Shown: positions 1-9,597 of the stretch, piece by piece
Position numbering within the stretch: the first letter of the stretch is position 1
Layout of the letters: the number at the start of each line of letters is the position of its first letter
Origin: Flavobacteriaceae bacterium
Lineage (GTDB): Bacteria; Bacteroidota; Bacteroidia; Flavobacteriales; Flavobacteriaceae
Assembly (NCBI GenBank): GCA_026988355.1
Contig: JALSLK010000055.1
Coordinates: forward strand, 1 to 52,841
Reading direction: 5' to 3'
Length of the DNA: 52,841 bases
The notes under the pieces: generated by a model
Database searches by the model: none
Seen by the model: the letters and a program-made list of their open reading frames with translations, nothing else
What the model was told of the DNA's origin: nothing
Translations under genes and position numbers: made by a program

Positions 1-61
1 ACATATTTCAATTTTACCTTTTTACAAAAAATTGTAAGATTTTAAATCTTAAAAATTTTTG

Positions 62-69
62 TACATTTG
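62..69 (+). promoter_or_regulatory. Candidate -7 promoter element for ruvA-sprA operon
   Basis: TACATTTG matches the Bacteroidetes primary-sigma -7 consensus TAnnTTTG and lies 23 bp before the ruvA start codon. I see no TTTG at the usual 19-21 bp upstream, so this is half a promoter by motif. Confidence 0.5.
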
Positions 70-92
70 ACCCTTATCTAGTTGTAAAAAAA

Positions 93-677
93 ATGATTAC
101 ATTTATAAAAGGAAAATTAATAGAAAAAGTACCTACACATGCTGTAATAGAAAGTAATGGTGTTGGCTATTTATTACATATTTCATTAAACACTTTTTCT
201 AAAATTCCAGATCAAGAAAACATTCTCTTATACACACATTTATCCATTAGAGAAGATGCACATACACTATTTGGTTTTTTTGACAAACTAGAACGAGAAT
301 TATTTAGATTATTAATATCCGTTTCTGGAGTTGGACCAAGCATTGCAAGAACCATGCTTTCCTCGATGACGTCAGAACAAATACAACAAGCAATAGCAAC
401 CGAAGATATACCAACCATACAATCTGTAAAAGGAATTGGAGCCAAAACCGCACAACGTGTAATTATTGACTTAAAAGATAAAATCTTAAAGACTTATGCT
501 ATTTCCGAAGAATCAATGGCAGGTTCTTACAATACTATTAAAGATGAAGCGTTATCTGCTTTAGAAGTTTTAGGTTATACCAAAAGACAAGTAGATAAAT
601 TAACGCAGAAAATTCTACAAGAAAATCCAAATATTAGCTTGGAAGAATTAATAAAACAAGCACTAAAAAGTTTGTAA
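93..677 (+). CDS. ruvA: Holliday junction branch migration protein RuvA
   Basis: DNA-binding subunit of the RuvAB branch-migration motor that processes Holliday junctions in recombinational repair. The 194-residue length is normal for the family. Residues 1-64 form the OB-fold domain (starts MITFIKGKL). Two helix-hairpin-helix motifs follow (SVSGVGPSIA near residue 76 and SVKGIGAKTA near 110). The C-terminal RuvB-contacting domain is about 145-194 (EALSALEVLGYTKRQV). An ATG start fits the family N-terminus exactly. The stop codon is 3 bp before the sprA start, so the two genes are probably co-transcribed. RuvA is a cytoplasmic housekeeping protein with no functional link to secretion. Confidence 0.97.
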   Translation: MITFIKGKLIEKVPTHAVIESNGVGYLLHISLNTFSKIPDQENILLYTHLSIREDAHTLFGFFDKLERELFRLLISVSGVGPSIARTMLSSMTSEQIQQAIATEDIPTIQSVKGIGAKTAQRVIIDLKDKILKTYAISEESMAGSYNTIKDEALSALEVLGYTKRQVDKLTQKILQENPNISLEELIKQALKSL

Positions 678-680
678 AAT

Positions 681-3600
681 TTGAAAAAGAAAGTGAATTA
701 TATATATACATTTTTATTTGTTGTCTTTTTAATTACAACATCTACTATACATGCACAAACAGAACCAATAGCTGTAAGCGATTCTATACCTCCATTACCA
801 TACGAATTTAATGCAAACCAAAACGGTGGATTATTCTTAAATAGCACAGATACCGAAGTTATTTACGATGCCGAAACTGGACAATATATTTTTATGGAAA
901 AAATTGGCGATTACTATGTAAAACGACCAATTTATATGACGGCAGACGAGTATAAAGCATATCGTTTAAAACGTGATATGATTGAATATTACAAATCTAA
1001 AACCAGTGCAATAGATGGTAAAAAGAAAGGAAGTGACGATGCAAAAAAAGATTTATTGCCAAAGTACTACATCAATTCTAAATTTTTTGAATCTATTTTT
1101 GGTTCTAACGAAATAGAAGTAAATGCACAAGGTAGTGTTTTAGTAAAATTTGGAGTTCTCTATCAAAAAACAGAAAATCCAAGATTATCCGAAAGGCAAA
1201 GAAGTAGTACTTCTTTTGATTTTGATCAACAAATAAGCGCAAGTATTAATGCAAAAGTAGGCACAAGATTAGGTGTAAATATAAACTACGATACACAATC
1301 CACTTTTGATTTTCAGAACTTAATAAAACTAGAATATACACCAACAGAAGACGATATTATTCAGAAAATTGAACTTGGTAACGTAAGTATGCCATTACAA
1401 AGTTCTCTAATAAAAGGAGCACAAAACTTATTTGGAATTAAAACCAAATTACAATTTGGTGCTACAGAAATTACCGCAGTTGGAGCAAAACAACAGTCAC
1501 AAACAAGAAGTGTCGCTGCACAAGGTGGAGCAACAGTGCATGAATTTGAATTAAAAGCAAGTCAATACGATAAAGATAGACACTTCTTTTTAGCACAACG
1601 TTTTAGAGATGATTATAATAATGCCTTAGTAAATTTTCCATTAATTAACAGTTCGGTCAATATTACAAGAATTGAAGTATGGATTACCAACAGAAATAAC
1701 CAAACCGAAAATGTTCGAAATATAGTTGCTATTGCAGATTTAGCCGAAGGTAATATCGGCAATGTTACAAATCCAAGTATTACAGGCTTTACAGGTATTG
1801 GACCAACAAATAATGCCAACAATTTAAATACTTTAATCGCATCTAATAATGGACCAATACGATCTTTATCCACTATAAATACTGCTTTTGCATCCATAGG
1901 ACCAAATTTTAGCCAAGGTTCCGATTACTCGATACTAGAAAATGCTCGTAAACTAATTCTTGGAAGAGATTTTTCCTTACAGCCACAATTAGGTTATATT
2001 TCATTAAATAGAGCTCTAGCAGAAAGCGAAGTACTTGCAGTAGCATACGAATATACCAAAAATGGACAGGTATATACTGTTGGTGAATTGTCAGATAATG
2101 GTATCATCGCACCAGCAAATCTCGTATTAAAATTATTGCGACCAGAAATTATTTCAACCACTACACATACTTGGGATTTAATGATGAAAAACGTGTATGA
2201 CTTACGTTCTTTTCAAATGAATCCAGATGGTTTTAGACTAGAAGTATTATACCAAGATGATAATACAGGAGTTGCATTAAACACATTACAAAGTGCAACA
2301 ACAGCAGGAATTTCAAACCAACCACTATTAAATTTATTACAAATTGACAGGTTAGATTCCTCAAACAATCCAGAAGATGGTGGCGATGGTTTTTTCGATT
2401 ATATAGAAGGCATAACAGTAAACTCACAACAAGGTTTAGTGTTTTTTCCAAAAGTAGAACCTTTTGGAGATTTTTTAGACGTACAACTAAATACCGCAGA
2501 TGATTTATTTGTCTTTAACGAATTATATGATCGAACACAATCTGACGCTCAAAATAACTTTCAATCCAAAGACAAATATATAATAAAAGGATATTATAAA
2601 TCCGAAGGTCAAAACGGAATTTCGCTAGGAGCATTTAATGTGCCAAGAGGATCTGTTAGAGTTACAACAGGTGGTAGAACCTTAGTCGAAGGTGTCGATT
2701 ATGTAGTAGATTATCAAATTGGTAGTGTGCAAATTATTAACCCATCGTTAATATCGTCTAATGCACCAATTCAAGCATCGGTAGAAACAAGCAATGCATT
2801 TTCTACACAAAATAGAACTTTTTGGGGAATTGATGTGCAACATAAATTCTCAGAAAATTTTGCTATTGGAGGTACATTTTTAAAACTAAACGAAAAACCA
2901 TTTACACAAAAAGCACAATTTGGTTCAGAACCAGTAAACAATTCCATTGTAGGCTTTAATTTAACATATACTACAGAAGTTCCAAAATTAACCAAATGGA
3001 CAAATTATTTACCAAATATAGATACAGATGCCGTTTCTAATTTCTCAATACGAGCAGAAGCTGCATACTTATTACCAAATTCTCCTAAAGGAATTGAATT
3101 AAATGGCGAAGCAACTTCTTACTTAGATGATTTTGAAAGCACACAAATTCCGTTAAATATAGATTCTCCAAATTCATGGAAACTAGCTAGTGCACCTACA
3201 GATCCTGCCTTAAATTTTACAGGCGCAGGTAGCGATTTAGAATTTGGACAAAAACGATCTAGATTAGCATGGTACGCTATTGACCGATTATTTTACGGAT
3301 CAGCATTACGACCAGCTAGTATAGATGACGATGAGCTTTCGAGAGCAGAAACGAGAAGAGTCACCTACGATGAACTATTTCCTAGTCAAGAAATAGATAT
3401 TACACAATCCAACATTATTCAAACATTTGATTTGGCTTATTATCCTAAAGAAAGAGGAACTTATAACTTTAATCCAGATATTATTACCAATGGCGAAATT
3501 ACCAATCCAGAAGAAAACTGGGGAGGAATTATGCGCGCTTTAACAACTACCGACTTTCAACAAGCAAATGTCGAATACATTCAATTTTGGATTATGGATC

Positions 3601-6600
3601 CTTTTGAAAATTATTCGATGACTACTGCAGAAGGTGCACCAAGTGTTATAAATCCCGCAGATTTGAATGGCGAATTGTATTTTAATTTAGGTAATATTTC
3701 GGAAGATGTACTACACGATTCTAGAAAGATGTTTGAAAATGGCTTACCTCCAGATGGTAATCAAAATGCAAACAATATAACGGAGACATCGTATTCGTCT
3801 ATACCAACAACACAAGCACTTATTAATGCATTTACAGATAATGATAATGAAAGACCAAATCAAGATTTAGGTTTTGATGGTATTAACGATGCCGCAGAAA
3901 AAATTCGATTTACGACTTTTGCTGGTTTTGATGATCCTGCGGCAGATAATTACGAATTTTATAGAAGCACACGATTAGATAATATAAATGCATCATTATT
4001 AACACGATACAAAAATTACAATAAAACAGAAGGTAATTCGCCAACATTAAACAATTCTATCGAAACGTATCCAACCGCAGCAACTCAAATCCCAGATACC
4101 GAAGATTTGAATAGAGATCAAACTATGAGTACTGCAGAAGCATACTTTCAATATAGAATACCGCTTAGTCCAGCCGAATTTGTTAGTAATAGTTCTGGAT
4201 TTATTGTAGATAGAAAAACTACTTCGGAAACCTTAGCAAATGGTAGTACAAAAAACTTTACTTGGTATCAATATCGTATTCCAATACAGTCAAATCCACA
4301 AGTAATTGGGCAAATTTCTAGTTTTAATTCCATTCGTTTTATGCGAATATTTTTAACTAAATTTAAAATTCCTGTAGTATTACGTTTTGGGAAATTAGAA
4401 TTAGTAAGAGGTAATTGGCGAAGATATACCAAACATTTAACCGAACCAATTCCTGCAAATCCAGAATTAACAGCATTGCAAAATCAAAATTTTGAAGTTG
4501 GTGTGGTTAACTTATTTGAAAATAGCAATATTACTTCTGCTAACGATATACCTTATGTGATGCCTCCTGGAGTTACACAAGAACGCTTACGAGGAAGTAC
4601 ATCCATACAAAGACAAAACGAACAATCTATTTATTTAAAAGTAAAAGGGTTAGAAGCTGGACAAACAAGAGCTGTGTATAAAAATACAAGTTTTGATATG
4701 CGTATGTTTAAAAAATTTAAAATCTTTATACATGCCGAACGTGTTGCTGGAACAACACCTAACGATGGCGATATTGCAGCAATAATTAGATTAGGAAATG
4801 ATATTATAGATAATTATTACCAAATCGAAGTTCCTTTAGAAATTACCGAATCTGGAGCCACTAGCGCAGAAGATATTTGGAAAAATGATGTGGAAGCTGC
4901 ACTAGAAAATTTTGGAAAACTACGATTGGAACGATTTAGAAATGGAGGAGCTCCAAATGTACTGTATCCAATTAATGATCCAACCGTACAAGGCTTTAAA
5001 TTATTTGTAAAAGGAAATCCAACACTATCTAAAGTAAAAACCATGATGCTTGGTGTTAAAAACATTAGTACGGTATCTCAAAGTATGGAGTTGTGGTTTA
5101 ATGAAATGCGTGTAGTGGATTTTGATAATGAAGGAGGTTGGGCAGCAGTTGCAAATGCAAATTTAAACTTAGCTGATTTTGCAGATGTTGCTGCATCTGG
5201 AGGAATTTCTACCCAAGGATTTGGATCTATAGACCAACGTGTTAACGAGAGAAGCCAAGAAGATGTTATGCAATACGACATTGTATCTAATATAAATTTA
5301 GGACAGTTATTACCAAAAAAAATCGGTCTAAAACTACCTTTAAATGTTAGCATCTCCGAAGAAATTAAAAATCCAAAATACGATCCGCAATATCAAGATG
5401 TTTTGTTTGAAGACACTACTATTGAAGATAGTCCTAATAGAGATAATGCAACCGATTATACCAAACGAAGAAGTATTAGTCTAATTAATGTTCGTAAAGA
5501 AAGAACCAATCAAAAAAGAAAAAAACGCCTTTACGATATTGAAAATTTATCGCTCTCTTTTGCATATAACGACATGCAACATAAAGATTATAACGTAGAA
5601 AAATACAACGATCAAAATGTAAGAGCATCTGCAAGTTATAATTATAGTTTTAAGCCAAAAAGTATTGAACCATTTAAGAAATCTAAACGTTTAAAAAACA
5701 AATATTTGAAGTTAATTAAAGATTTTAATTTTAATCTTTTACCAACAACTATATCTATAAATTCGAATATAATAAGAGCCTATAACGAGCAATTACAAAG
5801 ACCATTAATTGTTAGTTCTTCTTTTCCAGATTTACCAACATTAGAAAGAAGAAATTATGCTTTCGATTGGGATTATAGTATTGCTTATAATTTAACCAAA
5901 GCATTACAATTTAATTTTAGAGCCGCAAACTCATTTATAAACGATAGTTTTGAAAAAGATGTAAATAATCGTGTTATTGATGGACGTATTTTTGATCGAT
6001 TCTTTACTATTGGTAGACCAGATCATTACCATCAAAAATTAGATGCAACGTATAAAATTCCGATAGATAAAATTCCGATTTTTGATTTTATTAAAAGCAC
6101 CTATTCTTATACCGCAGATTTTGACTGGCAAGGAGTTACTAGACAGCAGAAAAGTTTAGTTGGTAATACCATTCAAAATGCAAATACACATGTGTTAAAT
6201 GCAGATTTAAACATGAATAAATTCTATAAAAAAATAGGAGTTAATAAACTTTTTTCTACAAAAAATAAAGCAGCAAAACGAAAAAGAGCTTTAGCACGAA
6301 AAAGAAAAAAAGAAGAAAAACGAAAAAAGAAAAAAGAAGAGAAAGAAAGAAAGAAAAAAGCAAAAAACAAAAACAAAGATAAAGATAAAGATAAAGATAA
6401 AGATAAAGATAAAGATAAAGAAGGTACTTCGAAAAAAGATAAAGTAGAAGGAAATATAGCAGATGCAAAAAAGAAAATTGGAACAAAAGAAGCTACTACA
6501 AAAAATGAAATTAAACGAAATAGAAGATCTCGATTTGGTAAAGTAAATCGCAAGAAATTATCTTTTGGTAAAAAAATGATTTTAGGAGTTGTAGATGTTT

Positions 6601-7940
6601 TAACATCTGTAAAGAAAGTTCGTCTTTCTTATACAGAAAATAACGGAACATTATTACCCGGATATTTTTACGATGTTGATTTTATTGGTAGAGATGCTTT
6701 TTCGGATGGAATTGCACCAACTCTTGGCTTTGTATTTGGAAGTCAAGAAGATATTCTTAATAAAGCATTAGATAGAGGATGGCTTGTTTCAAGAACAAGT
6801 GCAGACCCATATTATAACAAAACTTATAGCAAAACACATTACAATAAATTAGATCTTAATTTTGATGTAAAACCATTTAAAAATCTAAATATTGATGTAA
6901 TTGCTAACCGAACCTACACTAGAGATATTTCACAACAAATTGACATTATCGATGAGAATGATGGTATTGTTAATCCTGTATTTAATAATTCTCCAGCAAC
7001 AGAAATAGGAAACTTTGCCATTAGTCATTTTATGTTAGGAACGTCCTTTAGCAATAGCGATCAATTATTTAATGATTTTATTGCCAATCGAACAATTATT
7101 GCCAACCGCTTAGCAAACCAAGCTGGACAAGCAACAACAGCTGGGTTTGGAGAAAACAATCAAAGTGTCTTATTACCAGCATTTTTAGCAGCATATTCTG
7201 GTAATAGTGCTAGTAGTACTAAATTAGGAAAGAAAGGTATTTTTAAACGAATACCATTACCAAATTGGCGTATTACTTACAAAGGATTATCTAAAATAAA
7301 ATGGTTTAAAAAACGATTTAGAACGATTACTTTAGAGCATAAATACCAATCTGCTTATTCCATATTAGGGTTTAATTCTAATTTGCAATACGATGCAAAT
7401 AATCCGTTACAAACAGATATTTCAAATAATTACATCAATCAAACTTTATATTCTGGAGTTAATTTAGTAGAATCTTTTTCTCCATTAATTAAGGTAGATA
7501 TAAAAATGAAAAATGCATTTTCTTTTCGAGGAGAAATAAGAACAGACAGATCCTACAACATGAATTTTGCAAATAGTTCCATTACAGAAGTAAATGGAAA
7601 AGAATATATTATTGGACTTGGATATAAAATCAAAAATGTAAAATGGCGTGTGAAATTAGGAGAAAATAAAAGAATATTTAAAGGCGATATTAATTTTAAA
7701 GCAGATTTTGGTATTAGAGATAATATAACACACATTAGGTCTTTTGAAACTTTGTCTGATCAAATTACAGGTGGACAACGAATTATGACAATTAAATTTA
7801 CAGCAGATTATTCGTTAAATAAAAATTTAATGGCATCCTTCTTTTACGACCAAAATTCATCTAAATTTGCTATCTCAACGACATTTCCTAGAAATTCTAT
7901 TAGTTCGGGAATTAGTATTAGATATAATATCGGAAATTAA
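681..7940 (+). CDS. sprA: T9SS outer-membrane translocon SprA (Sov family)
   Basis: Giant outer-membrane beta-barrel of the type IX secretion system, through which proteins with C-terminal sorting domains leave the periplasm. It is also needed for gliding in gliding species. The 2419-residue length is typical of SprA. A signal peptide covers about residues 1-25, ending HAQ. The start codon is TTG: the next methionine is about 70 residues in and would remove the signal peptide, and TTG sits 3 bp after the ruvA stop. A very basic stretch (about residues 1855-1960) contains seven KD repeats encoded by an AAAGAT microsatellite. gcvH follows 22 bp downstream. The two secreted proteins at 25713-29109 are the expected kind of substrate. 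Confidence 0.95.
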   Translation: MKKKVNYIYTFLFVVFLITTSTIHAQTEPIAVSDSIPPLPYEFNANQNGGLFLNSTDTEVIYDAETGQYIFMEKIGDYYVKRPIYMTADEYKAYRLKRDMIEYYKSKTSAIDGKKKGSDDAKKDLLPKYYINSKFFESIFGSNEIEVNAQGSVLVKFGVLYQKTENPRLSERQRSSTSFDFDQQISASINAKVGTRLGVNINYDTQSTFDFQNLIKLEYTPTEDDIIQKIELGNVSMPLQSSLIKGAQNLFGIKTKLQFGATEITAVGAKQQSQTRSVAAQGGATVHEFELKASQYDKDRHFFLAQRFRDDYNNALVNFPLINSSVNITRIEVWITNRNNQTENVRNIVAIADLAEGNIGNVTNPSITGFTGIGPTNNANNLNTLIASNNGPIRSLSTINTAFASIGPNFSQGSDYSILENARKLILGRDFSLQPQLGYISLNRALAESEVLAVAYEYTKNGQVYTVGELSDNGIIAPANLVLKLLRPEIISTTTHTWDLMMKNVYDLRSFQMNPDGFRLEVLYQDDNTGVALNTLQSATTAGISNQPLLNLLQIDRLDSSNNPEDGGDGFFDYIEGITVNSQQGLVFFPKVEPFGDFLDVQLNTADDLFVFNELYDRTQSDAQNNFQSKDKYIIKGYYKSEGQNGISLGAFNVPRGSVRVTTGGRTLVEGVDYVVDYQIGSVQIINPSLISSNAPIQASVETSNAFSTQNRTFWGIDVQHKFSENFAIGGTFLKLNEKPFTQKAQFGSEPVNNSIVGFNLTYTTEVPKLTKWTNYLPNIDTDAVSNFSIRAEAAYLLPNSPKGIELNGEATSYLDDFESTQIPLNIDSPNSWKLASAPTDPALNFTGAGSDLEFGQKRSRLAWYAIDRLFYGSALRPASIDDDELSRAETRRVTYDELFPSQEIDITQSNIIQTFDLAYYPKERGTYNFNPDIITNGEITNPEENWGGIMRALTTTDFQQANVEYIQFWIMDPFENYSMTTAEGAPSVINPADLNGELYFNLGNISEDVLHDSRKMFENGLPPDGNQNANNITETSYSSIPTTQALINAFTDNDNERPNQDLGFDGINDAAEKIRFTTFAGFDDPAADNYEFYRSTRLDNINASLLTRYKNYNKTEGNSPTLNNSIETYPTAATQIPDTEDLNRDQTMSTAEAYFQYRIPLSPAEFVSNSSGFIVDRKTTSETLANGSTKNFTWYQYRIPIQSNPQVIGQISSFNSIRFMRIFLTKFKIPVVLRFGKLELVRGNWRRYTKHLTEPIPANPELTALQNQNFEVGVVNLFENSNITSANDIPYVMPPGVTQERLRGSTSIQRQNEQSIYLKVKGLEAGQTRAVYKNTSFDMRMFKKFKIFIHAERVAGTTPNDGDIAAIIRLGNDIIDNYYQIEVPLEITESGATSAEDIWKNDVEAALENFGKLRLERFRNGGAPNVLYPINDPTVQGFKLFVKGNPTLSKVKTMMLGVKNISTVSQSMELWFNEMRVVDFDNEGGWAAVANANLNLADFADVAASGGISTQGFGSIDQRVNERSQEDVMQYDIVSNINLGQLLPKKIGLKLPLNVSISEEIKNPKYDPQYQDVLFEDTTIEDSPNRDNATDYTKRRSISLINVRKERTNQKRKKRLYDIENLSLSFAYNDMQHKDYNVEKYNDQNVRASASYNYSFKPKSIEPFKKSKRLKNKYLKLIKDFNFNLLPTTISINSNIIRAYNEQLQRPLIVSSSFPDLPTLERRNYAFDWDYSIAYNLTKALQFNFRAANSFINDSFEKDVNNRVIDGRIFDRFFTIGRPDHYHQKLDATYKIPIDKIPIFDFIKSTYSYTADFDWQGVTRQQKSLVGNTIQNANTHVLNADLNMNKFYKKIGVNKLFSTKNKAAKRKRALARKRKKEEKRKKKKEEKERKKKAKNKNKDKDKDKDKDKDKDKEGTSKKDKVEGNIADAKKKIGTKEATTKNEIKRNRRSRFGKVNRKKLSFGKKMILGVVDVLTSVKKVRLSYTENNGTLLPGYFYDVDFIGRDAFSDGIAPTLGFVFGSQEDILNKALDRGWLVSRTSADPYYNKTYSKTHYNKLDLNFDVKPFKNLNIDVIANRTYTRDISQQIDIIDENDGIVNPVFNNSPATEIGNFAISHFMLGTSFSNSDQLFNDFIANRTIIANRLANQAGQATTAGFGENNQSVLLPAFLAAYSGNSASSTKLGKKGIFKRIPLPNWRITYKGLSKIKWFKKRFRTITLEHKYQSAYSILGFNSNLQYDANNPLQTDISNNYINQTLYSGVNLVESFSPLIKVDIKMKNAFSFRGEIRTDRSYNMNFANSSITEVNGKEYIIGLGYKIKNVKWRVKLGENKRIFKGDINFKADFGIRDNITHIRSFETLSDQITGGQRIMTIKFTADYSLNKNLMASFFYDQNSSKFAISTTFPRNSISSGISIRYNIGN
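6375..6416 (+). repeat. AAAGAT hexanucleotide microsatellite inside sprA
   Basis: Seven perfect head-to-tail copies of AAAGAT encode (KD)7 in frame, embedded in a lysine/glutamate-rich stretch. Since the unit is 6 bp, copy-number changes would add or remove KD pairs without a frameshift. The long serine/leucine open frames on the opposite strand here are by-products of the repeat. Confidence 0.95.
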
Positions 7941-7962
7941 AAACAATTAAAATAAATAGACA

Positions 7963-8343
7963 ATGAACATTCCAGAAGAATTAAAATACACTAAAGACCA
8001 CGAATGGATCCGAATTGAAGGAGATATTGCCACCATTGGTATTACCGATTTTGCACAAAAAGAATTAGGAGATATTGTGTATGTAGATGTAGATACCTTA
8101 GATGAAAATCTAGATATTGAAGAAATCTTTGGAAGCGTAGAAGCTGTAAAAACAGTATCCGATTTATTTATGCCAATTTCTGGAGAAGTTACTGCATTTA
8201 ATGAAGGTTTAGAAGATGATCCAGAAATAGTAAATACAGATCCTTATGGAAAAGGATGGATGATAAAAATTAAAATGGCAGATAGTTCACAAATTGATAA
8301 TTTACTAGATGCAAAAGCGTATCAAGAGCTTATTGGAGCGTAA
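7963..8343 (+). CDS. gcvH: Glycine cleavage system H protein
   Basis: Lipoyl-carrying shuttle of the glycine cleavage complex; it passes the aminomethyl group of glycine between the P, T and L proteins. The 126-residue length and start ([16 protein letters not shown]) are typical. The lipoylation lysine is Lys63 in [11 protein letters not shown], and the C-terminal [11 protein letters not shown] is family-like. It lies 22 bp after sprA and its end overlaps the likely start of the VanZ-like gene by 35 bp, which suggests one transcript. No genes for the P, T or L proteins are in the window. Confidence 0.97.
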   Translation: MNIPEELKYTKDHEWIRIEGDIATIGITDFAQKELGDIVYVDVDTLDENLDIEEIFGSVEAVKTVSDLFMPISGEVTAFNEGLEDDPEIVNTDPYGKGWMIKIKMADSSQIDNLLDAKAYQELIGA

Positions 8344-8698
8344 CAGCTTTATCATTGCTATAATTATCACAATTGGTATTGCATATTTAAGCCTGTCAAA
8401 ACCAATGCATCTAAATACTTCAATACGAATTAAATATTTAGATAAAATATTACACGCATCTGCCTATTTTAGTTTGACACTAAGTTGGTTATTTGCCTTA
8501 CGGAATAACACGAAAAAAAAATGGATTGGTATGCCTTTATTTTTATATGGAGTTGCCATGGAATTTTTACAAGAATCATTAACCGATAATAGACAAAAAG
8601 ATATTTATGATGTTGTTGCCAATAGTTTTGGAATTTTATTAGCAATTATTTTATTTGATGTTTTTTACAAGTACTATCTAAAATATTTTGATAAATAA
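8309..8698 (+). CDS. VanZ-like family small membrane protein
   Basis: A 129-residue integral membrane protein with the VanZ-like pattern: hydrophobic segments near residues 13-30, 48-66, 73-90 and 103-125, with [10 protein letters not shown], an ExxQ (EFLQE) and a DVVANSFGI motif. The best characterised relative, VanZ, gives low-level teicoplanin resistance, but most members, including this chromosomal flavobacterial type, have no known role. The ATG at 8309 lies inside gcvH. A TTG at 8333 would shorten the overlap to 11 bp, so the start is uncertain. It probably shares the ruvA-sprA-gcvH transcript. Confidence 0.85.
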   Translation: MQKRIKSLLERNSFIIAIIITIGIAYLSLSKPMHLNTSIRIKYLDKILHASAYFSLTLSWLFALRNNTKKKWIGMPLFLYGVAMEFLQESLTDNRQKDIYDVVANSFGILLAIILFDVFYKYYLKYFDK

Positions 8699-8743
8699 TA
8701 ATTTATTCATTACATTAGCAAACGATATAAAACCAATATTAAT

Positions 8744-9481
8744 ATGGAAATTAAAAAAAGCCCCAAAGCAAACCTTGAAAATTACACCAAAGTATTGATG
8801 TTACTTGCATTAGCTTTTTCATTGTTTGTTGCTTACCAAGGAATTGAATGGACAACTGTATATAAAGTTGCGAATTTGGAAAATATGGCATCCGATGATG
8901 AGTTAGAAGAAGAAATTCCAATTACACAACAAGAAATAAAAGAAGTAAAACCACCTCCACCACCTCCACCACCAGCTCCAGAAGTAATCGAAGTTGTAGA
9001 AGATGAAAAGGAGATTGAAGAAACGGTTTTAGAATCTACAGAAACCGATGAAGCAGAAGAAGTAGATGTTGAGGTAAAAGAAGATGAAATTGTAGAAGTA
9101 GAGGAAGAAGAAGAGGTTGTAGAAGATGTTCCTTTTTCTGTTATTGAAAATGTACCCGTTTATCCAGGATGTAAAGGTAATAATGCAGCACTTAAAAAAT
9201 GCATGCAAGATAAAATTACAAAACATGTAGGTCGTAAATTTAATGTAGATTTAGCACAAGATTTAAGTCTACCTCCAGGAAAAAAGAGAATATCTGTACA
9301 ATTTAAAATTGATAAAAACGGAAATATTACTAACGTAAGAGCTAGAGCACCACATCCAAGGTTACAAAAAGAAGCAATACGAATTATTAAATTGTTACCT
9401 AAAATGAAACCAGGAAAACAACGAAATAAACCAGTAAATGTACGTTATAACTTACCTATTGTATTTAATGTAGAAGATTAA
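8744..9481 (+). CDS. Energy transducer TonB, paralogue 1
   Basis: Periplasm-spanning protein that passes energy from ExbB/ExbD to TonB-dependent outer-membrane receptors. It has 245 residues: a short cytoplasmic start, one membrane anchor (about 17-36, VLMLLALAFSLFVAYQG), a proline stretch (PPPPPPPAPE near 71-81), a very acidic spacer, and a C-terminal TonB domain (about 140-245) beginning VPVYPGCKG and ending NVRYNLPIVFNVED. The PGCKG...CM cysteine pair is common in flavobacterial TonB proteins. A paralogue follows at 9598 after a strong terminator. No exbB, exbD or receptor gene is adjacent. Confidence 0.9.
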   Translation: MEIKKSPKANLENYTKVLMLLALAFSLFVAYQGIEWTTVYKVANLENMASDDELEEEIPITQQEIKEVKPPPPPPPPAPEVIEVVEDEKEIEETVLESTETDEAEEVDVEVKEDEIVEVEEEEEVVEDVPFSVIENVPVYPGCKGNNAALKKCMQDKITKHVGRKFNVDLAQDLSLPPGKKRISVQFKIDKNGNITNVRARAPHPRLQKEAIRIIKLLPKMKPGKQRNKPVNVRYNLPIVFNVED

Positions 9482-9511
9482 GTTTAGCCACATACACTAA
9501 TAAAAAAGAAC

Positions 9512-9546
9512 AAAATCCCATCGTCTTACGACAGATGGGATTTTTT
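9512..9546 (+). terminator. Rho-independent terminator after tonB paralogue 1
   Basis: A perfect 11-bp stem (AAAATCCCATC at 9512-9522 pairs with GATGGGATTTT at 9534-9544), an 11-nt loop and a T-run. The ATG at 9535 that opens the longest reading frame of the next gene falls inside this hairpin, which argues for the downstream start at 9598. Confidence 0.9.
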
Positions 9547-9597
9547 GGTACGCTTTTTGTGAGTTTTAACATAATATTAACGTCTAAATTATATATT

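Noticed and set aside
6224..6553. Two overlapping antisense frames (serine/leucine/phenylalanine runs) opposite the sprA basic region.
   Set aside because: They arise from the AAAGAT microsatellite and AAG/AAA-rich codons on the other strand; the low-complexity products are not plausible proteins.
9535..9597. An upstream start for tonB paralogue 2.
   Set aside because: The ATG is inside a Rho-independent terminator hairpin, and the extra 21 residues do not resemble the family; 9598 is used.
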